In this document: piece after piece, positions 27,259 through 34,342 of the stretch
Numbering within the stretch: position 1 is the stretch's first letter
Layout: each line of letters starts with the position of its first letter
Notes under the pieces: model-generated
Seen by the model: the letters and a program-made list of their open reading frames with translations, nothing else
Database searches by the model: none
Told to the model about the DNA's origin: nothing
Origin: Bacteroidales bacterium
Lineage (GTDB): Bacteria > Bacteroidota > Bacteroidia > Bacteroidales > UBA932
Assembly: GCA_024401995.1 (NCBI GenBank)
Contig: JAKSJZ010000005.1
Coordinates: 1-46,689 of the forward strand
Length of the DNA: 46,689 nucleotides
Direction: 5' to 3'
Made by a program: the position numbers and the translations under genes

Positions 27259-27290
27259 TTTGCATAAATGAATATTTATTCATATTTTTG
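27259..27290 (+). promoter_or_regulatory. Promoter of the arginine operon (-33 TTTG, -7 TATTTTTG)
   Basis: TTTG at 27259-27262 and TATTTTTG at 27283-27290 match the Bacteroidota -33 TTTG / -7 TAnnTTTG elements with a 20-base spacer. Transcription would begin near 27297, about 20 bases before the argR start. The sequence TTTGCATAAA occurs at 27259-27268 and again at 27287-27296, once over each promoter element. Confidence 0.7.
27267..27284 (+). promoter_or_regulatory. ARG box, operator for ArgR
   Basis: AATGAATATTTATTCATA fits every fixed position of the 18-base ARG box WNTNAATWWWWATTNANW known from enterobacteria. Its core ATGAATA-TT-TATTCAT is a perfect inverted repeat. It fills the spacer between the -33 and -7 elements, so bound repressor would block RNA polymerase. 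The first gene of the operon encodes the repressor itself, implying autoregulation by arginine. Confidence 0.75.
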
Positions 27291-27317
27291 CATAAAATTT
27301 AATAAGCCGGTACGGTA

Positions 27318-28295
27318 ATGAATGATAAGGAAAACAGGAAAATGGCGGTGTCGGACTTGATAAAGTCCGCTAAAATCCATACCCAGGAGGAGCTGATGCA
27401 GGCGCTGCAGGCCCGCGGGGTGGAGGTTGCGCAGGCAACCCTGTCCCGCTACATAAAGGAACTTGGGGCTGTCAAGTCCTCCGGCCCGGATGGGAAGTCA
27501 TACTATGCGATTGGTTCGACTCCTCAGGTGAGGGCCCATATCAGCGTGGACGGCATTGAAATTTCGGGTCAGATTTGTGTCCTCCGTTCGCAGCCGGGGT
27601 TTGCCTCCGCAATTGCTTCGGTGGTCGACGGCGCGCACTTGCCCGGGGTGATGGGTACGATAGCCGGAGACGATACCGTGCTTGTGATGCTGCGTGCGGA
27701 TGCTGACAGCGCAGAGGTGTCCGGGGCTTTCAGGAGGATGTTCGATGTCTCGGACGTGACTGTCAGGGTGGCGCTTCCTTCCGACACGGCTTTCGCGAAG
27801 GAGATAGTGGATGAAATCTACGTTTCGTCACAGGAGCGCAAGACAGGCATAGCCCGGCGGACTCCCGAATACATTTCGGAGAAGATTCTTGCCGGCAAGG
27901 CCGTCATAGCCGTCACTTCGAGCGGGGAGTTCGCCGGCTTCTCCTATATCGAATCCTGGGGAGGCAAGGCCTATGTCGCCAATTCCGGTCTCATAGTCGC
28001 CCACAAGTTCCGCGGGCAGGGGATTGCGAAGAGAATAAAGGAGCAGACCTTCCTGCTTTCAAGGACCCTTTTCCCCGATGCCAAGATATTCTCCATAACT
28101 ACCGGCGCGGCGGTGATGAAGATGAACTACCAGTTCGGCTTCCGCCCCGTGCCCTTCACCGAACTTACCGACGACCCCGAGTTCTGGAAGGGATGCAGGG
28201 GATGCCGTCATTTCGACATACTCAAGAGCCACGACTACAAGATGTGCATCTGTACGGGGCTTCTTTATGATCCAAAAGAGAAAGGAAATGAATAG
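27318..28295 (+). CDS. argR: Arginine repressor fused to GNAT acyltransferase (ArgR-acyltransferase)
   Basis: A 325-residue fusion. Residues about 8-75 are the ArgR winged-helix domain (QATLSRYIKELGAVK; most family members have SRD where this has SRY). Residues about 76-145 are the arginine-binding, hexamer-forming domain with GTIAGDD at 113-119, whose Asp118 and Asp119 are the expected arginine contacts. Residues about 150-325 are a GNAT acyltransferase with the acyl-CoA loop FRGQGIAKR near 230-240 and four cysteines, CxxC at 293/296 and CxC at 310/312. In related Bacteroidota the repressor and this acyltransferase are, as I recall, separate neighbouring genes. The operon otherwise lacks an enzyme to acylate glutamate, so an N-acyl(succinyl)glutamate synthase role is likely but inferred. 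Met141 (ATG 27738) at the junction could start a free acyltransferase. The gene overlaps argG by 8 bases. Confidence 0.9.
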   Translation: MNDKENRKMAVSDLIKSAKIHTQEELMQALQARGVEVAQATLSRYIKELGAVKSSGPDGKSYYAIGSTPQVRAHISVDGIEISGQICVLRSQPGFASAIASVVDGAHLPGVMGTIAGDDTVLVMLRADADSAEVSGAFRRMFDVSDVTVRVALPSDTAFAKEIVDEIYVSSQERKTGIARRTPEYISEKILAGKAVIAVTSSGEFAGFSYIESWGGKAYVANSGLIVAHKFRGQGIAKRIKEQTFLLSRTLFPDAKIFSITTGAAVMKMNYQFGFRPVPFTELTDDPEFWKGCRGCRHFDILKSHDYKMCICTGLLYDPKEKGNE

Positions 28296-29496
28296 GAAGA
28301 AAGTGGTTGTCGCCTTCAGCGGAGGGCTTGACACTTCGTACACGGTGATGTACCTCTCGAAGGAGAAGGGGTACGAGGTATATGCGGCCTGCGCCAATAC
28401 AGGCGGTTTCAGCCGGGAGCAGTTGAAGGCCAACGAGGAGAACGCCTACAGGCTGGGCGCGAAAAAGTACGTAACTCTCGACGTTACGCAGGAGTACTAC
28501 GCGAAGAGCCTGAAATATATGGTTTACGGCAATGTGCTCAGGAACGGCACCTACCCGATATCGGTGTCTTCCGAGCGTATCTTCCAGGGTATCGCGATAG
28601 CCCGGTATGCCGCGGAGATAGGCGCCGATGCGATTGCCCACGGCAGTACGGGCGCAGGGAACGACCAGGTAAGGTTCGATATGACCTTTCAGGTGATGTG
28701 TCCGGGAATCGAGATAATCACCCTTACCCGCGACGGCAACCTGAGCCGCAGGGAGGAGGTCGATTACCTGAATGCCAACGGGTTCGACGCGGATTTCGCG
28801 AAGTTGAAGTATTCCTATAACGTCGGACTCTGGGGAACGTCCATCTGCGGAGGGGAGATTCTTGACAGCAGACAGGGTCTTCCGGAAAGCGCCTTCCTCA
28901 AACACCCCGTCAAGAGCGGAGAGGAGGAACTCAGAATCAGTTTCGAAAAGGGAGAACTGGCCGGAGTGAACGGCGTGCCTTTCAAGGACAAGGTGAAGGC
29001 CATCCAGAAGATTGAGCGCATCGGAGCCGCCTGGGGCGTAGGCCGCGACATACACGTCGGCGACACCATCATAGGAATCAAGGGGCGCGTCGGCTTCGAG
29101 GCTGCGGCTCCGATGCTGATAATCGCCGCCCACAGGCTTCTGGAGAAATTCACCCTCAGCAAGTGGCAGCAGTACTGGAAGGACCAGGTTGCGAACTGGT
29201 ACGGGATGTTCCTTCACGAGAGCCAGTATCTGGAGCCGGTGATGCGCGACATCGAGGCTATGCTCCGGAGCAGCCAGCGAAACGTCAGCGGAGAGGTTGC
29301 GCTCAAGCTTCGCCCCTATTGTTTCGAGACCGTGGGTGTGGACTCCGCGTCCGACCTGGTGAAGAACGGCCTTGGCGAATACGGCGAGGGCACCGGGAGC
29401 TGGACGGCAGACGACGCCAAGGGCTTCATCAAACTGCTCTCCACGCCATTGCGTGCCTATTATGCCAACCATCCGGAGGAACTTGAAAATGATTAG
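28288..29496 (+). CDS. argG: Argininosuccinate synthase
   Basis: A 402-residue ATP-dependent enzyme joining citrulline and aspartate to give argininosuccinate, the penultimate step of arginine synthesis. The N-terminal VVVAFSGGLDTSY is the ATP-binding P-loop of the family. The conserved HGSTGAGNDQVRFD and the citrulline/aspartate segment GTYPISVSSERIFQG are intact. The start at ATG 28288 is preferred over 28267 because MNRKKVVVAFSGG is the usual beginning. It overlaps the argR fusion by 8 bases and argC by 8 bases, so translation of the three is probably coupled. In this pathway the substrate citrulline appears only after ArgE removes the acyl group. Confidence 0.97.
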   Translation: MNRKKVVVAFSGGLDTSYTVMYLSKEKGYEVYAACANTGGFSREQLKANEENAYRLGAKKYVTLDVTQEYYAKSLKYMVYGNVLRNGTYPISVSSERIFQGIAIARYAAEIGADAIAHGSTGAGNDQVRFDMTFQVMCPGIEIITLTRDGNLSRREEVDYLNANGFDADFAKLKYSYNVGLWGTSICGGEILDSRQGLPESAFLKHPVKSGEEELRISFEKGELAGVNGVPFKDKVKAIQKIERIGAAWGVGRDIHVGDTIIGIKGRVGFEAAAPMLIIAAHRLLEKFTLSKWQQYWKDQVANWYGMFLHESQYLEPVMRDIEAMLRSSQRNVSGEVALKLRPYCFETVGVDSASDLVKNGLGEYGEGTGSWTADDAKGFIKLLSTPLRAYYANHPEELEND

Positions 29497-30439
29497 GGCA
29501 GGAATCATAGGCGCTGCGGGCTACACCGCGGGAGAACTTATAAGGATACTGGTGAACCATCCGGAGGCTGAGATAGTGTTCGCCCACTCCGAGAGCAACG
29601 CGGGCAACCGCGTGTGCGACGTTCACGGGGGGCTCATAGGCGACACCGACCTGCGCTTTTCGGACAGTTTCGACCTCGGGGGCGTCGACGTGCTCTTCCT
29701 GTGTGCCGGCCACGGCCGGAGCGAGGCCTTCTGGAAGGAGCACCGTATGCCTGCCGGCCTCAAGGTCATCGACCTTGCGCAGGACTTCCGCGACGAGAGG
29801 GAAGGATACGTTTACGGCCTGCCGGAGTGGCGGTTCGAAAGGATAAAGGGGGCTTCCAGAATAGCCAATCCGGGGTGCTTTGCCACGGCGATACAGCTTG
29901 CGCTGCTGCCTCTCGCGCAGGCGGGGCTTCTGGACGGGGAGGTGGACGTCACTGCGGTGACCGGGTCAACAGGCGCCGGCGTCAAGCCGTCCCTGACATC
30001 GCATTTCAGCTGGCGCACGGACAATATCTCCAGCTACAAGGTCTTCGAACACCAGCATCTTCTCGAAATATGCCGCAATCTCGACATAGACAGGCAGAGA
30101 ATCAATTTCGTGCCGATTAGAGGAGACTTCGCCCGCGGCATCTTCGCAACGGCCCATACCGTATGCGGCCTTTCGGAAGAGCAGGCCGTGAAACTCTATG
30201 AGGACTTCTACCGCGATGCCGCCTTCACTTTCGTCAGCCCCCTCCCGGTTGACCTGAAGCAGGCGGTGAACACGAACAAGTGCATAATCCATCTTGAGAA
30301 ACACGGCTCCAGGCTGGTTGTCACCTCCGTGATAGACAACCTCCTGAAGGGGGCGAGCGGACAGGCCGTGCAGAATATGAACATAATCTTCGGCCTTCCG
30401 CAGACCTCCGGTCTGAAGCTCAAGGCCTCGGCATTCTGA
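29489..30439 (+). CDS. argC: N-acyl-gamma-glutamyl-phosphate reductase
   Basis: A 316-residue NADPH-dependent reductase that converts N-acylglutamyl phosphate to the semialdehyde. The nucleotide-binding start IRAGIIGAAGYTAGELIRIL and the catalytic cysteine Cys130 in ASRIANPGCFATA are clear, and the His-containing LLKGASGQAVQNMN end is present. The start at 29489 overlaps the argG stop by 8 bases; a longer upstream reading exists in the same frame but lies inside argG and has no family similarity. argD follows after 3 bases. The acyl group is probably succinyl rather than acetyl, judged from the neighbouring transcarbamylase. Confidence 0.96.
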   Translation: MIRAGIIGAAGYTAGELIRILVNHPEAEIVFAHSESNAGNRVCDVHGGLIGDTDLRFSDSFDLGGVDVLFLCAGHGRSEAFWKEHRMPAGLKVIDLAQDFRDEREGYVYGLPEWRFERIKGASRIANPGCFATAIQLALLPLAQAGLLDGEVDVTAVTGSTGAGVKPSLTSHFSWRTDNISSYKVFEHQHLLEICRNLDIDRQRINFVPIRGDFARGIFATAHTVCGLSEEQAVKLYEDFYRDAAFTFVSPLPVDLKQAVNTNKCIIHLEKHGSRLVVTSVIDNLLKGASGQAVQNMNIIFGLPQTSGLKLKASAF

Positions 30440-30442
30440 CCT

Positions 30443-31564
30443 ATGAACCTTTTCGACGTATATTCGCTTTTTGACGTTACCCCCGTGAAGGCCCTCGGAT
30501 GCAGGGTCTGGGATGCGGACGGGGTGGAGTATCTCGACCTTTACGGCGGCCACGCCGTCATCAGCGTCGGCCATTCCCACCCCGAGTACATAAAGGCCAT
30601 TACGGAGCAGCTTTCCAGAATAGGATTCTACTCCAACAGCGTCCGCAATCCCCTGCAGGAGAAACTCGCCGGGCGGCTCGGCAGGGCCAGCGGATACGAG
30701 GATTATTCGCTTTTCCTGGACAATTCGGGCGCCGAGTCGAACGAGAACGCGGCGAAGCTCGCCTCCTTCCATACGGGGAAGGACAGGATAATCGCCTTTC
30801 GCAAGAGTTTCCACGGCCGCACGTCCGGGGCGGTGGCCCTTACCGACAATCCGGCGATAGTGTCTCCGTTCAACGCCAACCATAAGGTTACGTTCTGCAA
30901 CTTGAACGATGCGGCCGGCGTGGAGGCGGCCCTTATGGGCGGAGACGTGGCTGCGGTGATAATCGAAGGAATACAGGGCTGCGGGGGCATCAACCTCCCG
31001 GACGATTCCTTTATGCGTGATCTGCGCTCCCTGTGCGACCGCTACGGCGTCTGCCTGATTGTGGACGAGGTCCAGAGCGGCTACGGGCGCAGCGGCAAGT
31101 TCTTCGCCCATCAGTGGGCCGGTATCCGTCCTGACATAATCACGATGGGGAAGGGCATCGCCAACGGTTTTCCCTGCGGCGGAATCCTCATTTCCGACAG
31201 GTTCAAGGCCGTCAAGGGTATGCTGGGCACCACATTCGGGGGCAATTACCTGGCTATGGCGGCAGCTCTGGCAGTACTTGATATAATGGAAAAGGAGAAC
31301 CTGATACAAAATGCCTTCGAGGTCGGCGAACATATCAGACGCAACATCCCTTCCAGTCCGCTCATAAAGGATGTCCGCGGGCGCGGGCTTATGCTCGGTA
31401 TTGAATTCAACGGGGAGGTCGCTCCCATACGCAACGCCCTGCTTATGCAGGACCACATCTTTACGGGTGTGGCGGGGAAGAATATGATAAGGCTTCTTGC
31501 GCCCCTGTGCCTGAGCAGGGAGGAAGCCGACCGTTTCATCGAAGCATTCAAGGCCAGGATATGA
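30443..31564 (+). CDS. argD: N-acylornithine aminotransferase (PLP-dependent)
   Basis: A 373-residue class III aminotransferase making N-acylornithine from the semialdehyde with glutamate as amino donor. Visible motifs are DLYGGHAVISVGHSHPEY, the cofactor region LDNSGAESNENAAKLA, DEVQSGYGRSG and the PLP lysine Lys237 in ITMGKGIANGFPCGG. The length is about 20-25 residues shorter than many ArgD proteins at the N-terminus but is typical of the Bacteroidota form. The last four bases overlap the start of the transcarbamylase gene (ATGA). Succinylated substrate is inferred from context. Confidence 0.96.
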   Translation: MNLFDVYSLFDVTPVKALGCRVWDADGVEYLDLYGGHAVISVGHSHPEYIKAITEQLSRIGFYSNSVRNPLQEKLAGRLGRASGYEDYSLFLDNSGAESNENAAKLASFHTGKDRIIAFRKSFHGRTSGAVALTDNPAIVSPFNANHKVTFCNLNDAAGVEAALMGGDVAAVIIEGIQGCGGINLPDDSFMRDLRSLCDRYGVCLIVDEVQSGYGRSGKFFAHQWAGIRPDIITMGKGIANGFPCGGILISDRFKAVKGMLGTTFGGNYLAMAAALAVLDIMEKENLIQNAFEVGEHIRRNIPSSPLIKDVRGRGLMLGIEFNGEVAPIRNALLMQDHIFTGVAGKNMIRLLAPLCLSREEADRFIEAFKARI

Positions 31565-32523
31565 AGACATTTTTCAACGTACAGGACATAGGTGATCTGG
31601 GCAAGGCTCTGCAGGAGGCAAGGCAGGTCAAGGCGACCCCGTTCGCCTGGAAGCATCTTGGGGAGAACAGGACAATAATGCTCGTCTTCTTCAACAGCAG
31701 CCTGCGTACCAGGCTCAGCAGCCAGAAGGCCGCGCTCAACCTGGGTATGAACCCCATAGTGCTCAACATCGGCCAGGACAGCTGGAAGCTCGAGACGGAA
31801 CTCGGAGTCGTGATGGACGGCGACAAGAGCGAACATCTCCGGGAGGCCATACCGGTGATGGCAAGCTATTGCGACATCATCGGCATACGCAGTTTTGCCG
31901 GTCTCAAGGACAGGGATTATGACTATGACGAGACCGTGCTCAAGCAGTTCGTTGAGTTCGGAGGCAAACCTGTCATAAGCCTCGAATCCGCGACCGTCCA
32001 TCCCTGTCAGGCCTTTGCGGACCTTATAACCATAGAGGAGTACCGCAGGAAGCGCCGCCCGAAAGTGGTGATGACCTGGGCTCCCCATCCGAGGGCTTTG
32101 CCGCAGGCGGTCCCCAATTCCTTCGCCCAATGGATGAGCGCGGCGGATGTCGAACTTGTCATCGCGCAGCCCCGCGGTTACGAACTTGACCCGAAGTTCA
32201 CCTCCGGGGCCCGCATCGAATATGACCAGATGAAGGCTCTTGAAGGCGCAGACTTCGTATATGCGAAGAACTGGAGCTGTCCGGGCGTGAGCGACCCGTC
32301 GGCATACGGCAAGGTGCTTTCGACCGATATGGGCTGGACTGTGGACGCGGCGCATATGGCCGTTACCGACAACGCCTGGTTTATGCACTGCCTTCCGGTA
32401 CGTCGCAATATGATCGTATCCGACGAGGTCATCGATTCTCCCCGCAGTCTTGTGATTCCGGAGGCGGCGAACCGTGTGGTCTCCGCCCAGGTTGTAATGA
32501 AAAGGATGCTCGAATCGCTGTGA
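31561..32523 (+). CDS. argF': N-succinylornithine carbamoyltransferase
   Basis: A 320-residue transcarbamylase of the Bacteroides N-succinylornithine type. It transfers the carbamoyl group to acylated ornithine, giving N-acylcitrulline. Diagnostic features are FFNSSLRTRLSSQKAALNLG in place of the STRT loop, WKLETELGVVMDGDK, VVMTWAPHPRALPQAVPNSF and MHCLPVRRNM. The residue aligning (from memory) with Pro90 of the B. fragilis enzyme, which sets succinyl against acetyl preference, is Ser90 here (DGDKSEHL). Published substitutions of the matching glutamate in an acetyl enzyme to small residues, serine included as I recall, favour succinyl substrate. The start at 31561 overlaps argD by 4 bases, and the stop overlaps the argB start by one base (TGATG). 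Confidence 0.94.
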   Translation: MKTFFNVQDIGDLGKALQEARQVKATPFAWKHLGENRTIMLVFFNSSLRTRLSSQKAALNLGMNPIVLNIGQDSWKLETELGVVMDGDKSEHLREAIPVMASYCDIIGIRSFAGLKDRDYDYDETVLKQFVEFGGKPVISLESATVHPCQAFADLITIEEYRRKRRPKVVMTWAPHPRALPQAVPNSFAQWMSAADVELVIAQPRGYELDPKFTSGARIEYDQMKALEGADFVYAKNWSCPGVSDPSAYGKVLSTDMGWTVDAAHMAVTDNAWFMHCLPVRRNMIVSDEVIDSPRSLVIPEAANRVVSAQVVMKRMLESL

Positions 32524-33290
32524 TGGAAAGACTCGAAATAGGCAAGGCCGGCGGTCAGGTCATCGAGGACAAGGAGGTCCTCGGCGGACTCCTTGACGCA
32601 TTCGGTGCCATTGAAGGCAGGAAGATTCTGGTGACCGGCGGAGGAAAGCTGGCAACGGAGTTCGCCTCGCGGCTCGGCATCGAAAGCCGGATGGTCGACG
32701 GCAGGCGCATCACTGACGCCCCGATGCTGGAAGTCGTCACGATGGTGTATGGAGGGCTGGTGAACAGGAACGTGGTCGCCGGGCTGCAGGCCCGCGGAGT
32801 GAACGCCATAGGTCTTTGCGGCGCAGATATGGATATCGTGCGCAGTGTGAAGAGACCTGTGAAGGAAATTGATTACGGCTTTGCGGGCGACGTGGAGAAA
32901 GTGGACGTCAAGGCCTTGAAGTCGCTGCTGGATGCCGGGGCGGTCCCGGTCCTCTGCCCGATTACCCACGACGGCAGGGGGCAGCTGCTTAACACCAACG
33001 CTGACACGATTGCCTCGTCCGTCGCTTCAGCCCTTGCCTCCGTATATGAGGTGAGCCTCACTTTCTGTTTCGAGAAGGATGGAGTCCTGCTCGACAGGGA
33101 CGACCCTTCAAGCGTCATAAGCCGGCTGGATTCGGCCGCTTACCGCAGATACAGGGATTCCGGCGCCATAGCCGGCGGGATGATACCGAAACTCGACAAC
33201 GCCTTCGCGGCCGTGAAGGCCGGCGTGAAGAGAGTGGTGATAACCTCTGCCGGGAGCCTCGGCAAGGATAAGGGAACCGTTATAATATGA
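32523..33290 (+). CDS. argB: N-acylglutamate kinase
   Basis: A 255-residue amino-acid kinase phosphorylating N-acylglutamate. The phosphate-binding lysine-glycine start is EIGKAGGQVIED, followed by KILVTGGGKLATEFASRLG and RRITDAPMLEVVTM, the substrate-binding part of the family. PVLCPITHDGRGQLLNTNAD holds the usual N-x-N-A-D motif, and GGMIPKLDNAFAAVKAGVKR is the ATP-side lysine motif. The first loop has KAGG where KxGG is the rule. The protein is compact and lacks the N-terminal helix found in arginine-inhibited hexameric kinases, so feedback by arginine is less likely to act here (inference). The gene starts within the argF' stop and overlaps argE by 4 bases. Confidence 0.96.
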   Translation: MERLEIGKAGGQVIEDKEVLGGLLDAFGAIEGRKILVTGGGKLATEFASRLGIESRMVDGRRITDAPMLEVVTMVYGGLVNRNVVAGLQARGVNAIGLCGADMDIVRSVKRPVKEIDYGFAGDVEKVDVKALKSLLDAGAVPVLCPITHDGRGQLLNTNADTIASSVASALASVYEVSLTFCFEKDGVLLDRDDPSSVISRLDSAAYRRYRDSGAIAGGMIPKLDNAFAAVKAGVKRVVITSAGSLGKDKGTVII

Positions 33291-34339
33291 TAGACGTCGC
33301 ACCATATCTGGAATTGCTTGAAGAACTGATAGGCGTTCCCTCGACAAGCGGCGACGAGAAGGCTGCCGCCGACCTGCTGCAGAACCGGATGAAAGCCCTC
33401 GGCCTTGACGTGCGGCGCATCGGGAACAACCTCTGGGTGGAGTCGGACACGGGAGGAAACGGCCCCGTGCTGCTTCTCAACGCCCATATTGATACGGTAA
33501 AGCCCTCGTCGGGCTATACGCGTGATCCGTTCAGGGCCTCGCTGGAAGGAGACCGTCTGTACGGTCTTGGCAGCAATGATGACGGCGGCAGTCTGGTGGC
33601 CTTGCTTGCCGCCTATATGGAATTGAGTTCAAGGCCCCAGCCTTACCGCCTGGTTTTCAGCGCCACTGCCGGCGAGGAGAACGGCGACCCTGAGGGGTTC
33701 GAGGCCTTTCTTCCCTGCATCGGGAAGCCGTCCCTCGGTATTGTCGGCGAGCCTACGGGTATGAGGATGGCCGTGGCGGAGAAGGGCCTGATCGTACTTG
33801 ACTGCGTCTCCCGCGGCAAGTCCGGGCACGTCGCAGTCGGCGACGGGGTGAATGCGCTTTATGAGGCCATGGACGACATACAATGGTTCAGGAACTACCG
33901 TTTCGACAAGGTGTCGGACTTCCTCGGTCCGGTAAGGATGAGCGTCACTATGGTACAGGCCGGCTCCCAGCATAATGTCATACCCGACGAATGCAGGTTC
34001 GTGGTGGATGTCAGGCCCAACGGGGAGTATACCAACGAGGAGATACTGCTTCTTATTCGCAGCCACGTGGCCTGCGAAGTGGAGCCGAGGTCGCTCAAGC
34101 ACCGCAGTTCCGTCATCCCAAAGGATCATCCTGCGGTCCGTCGCGGCCTCTCGCTGGGCCTTTCTCCCTACGGCTCGCCGACAGCGTCCAACCGTTCGCG
34201 CTGCGACTTCCCGACCCTTAAAATCGGGCCGGGCGACTCCGCGCGTTCGCACTCCGCCGACGAATACATAAGAATATCCGAAATAGAGGAAGCCGTCGGA
34301 ATCTACACAAGGCTTCTCGACGGACTTGAAATCAAATGA
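33287..34339 (+). CDS. argE: M20-family N-acylcitrulline/ornithine deacylase
   Basis: A 350-residue zinc-dependent M20 peptidase-family deacylase. Metal ligands and catalytic residues are in place: His67 and Asp69 in NAHIDTV, Asp98/Asp99 in GSNDDGG, Glu130/Glu131 in TAGEENGD, and a late histidine in ARSHSADEYI. In the Bacteroidota pathway it should remove the acyl group from N-acylcitrulline after the transcarbamylase step, giving citrulline for ArgG. The start overlaps the argB stop by 4 bases and argH follows after 3 bases. M20 members cleave varied N-acyl amino acids, but the operon position makes the arginine role very likely. Confidence 0.94.
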   Translation: MIDVAPYLELLEELIGVPSTSGDEKAAADLLQNRMKALGLDVRRIGNNLWVESDTGGNGPVLLLNAHIDTVKPSSGYTRDPFRASLEGDRLYGLGSNDDGGSLVALLAAYMELSSRPQPYRLVFSATAGEENGDPEGFEAFLPCIGKPSLGIVGEPTGMRMAVAEKGLIVLDCVSRGKSGHVAVGDGVNALYEAMDDIQWFRNYRFDKVSDFLGPVRMSVTMVQAGSQHNVIPDECRFVVDVRPNGEYTNEEILLLIRSHVACEVEPRSLKHRSSVIPKDHPAVRRGLSLGLSPYGSPTASNRSRCDFPTLKIGPGDSARSHSADEYIRISEIEEAVGIYTRLLDGLEIK

Positions 34340-34342
34340 GAT

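Noticed and set aside
27731..27740. AGGAGG next to ATG 27738 as a ribosome site for a free GNAT
   Set aside because: The sequence touches the ATG with no spacing, and genes in this phylum rarely use Shine-Dalgarno pairing. The internal start is kept as a question but not this site.
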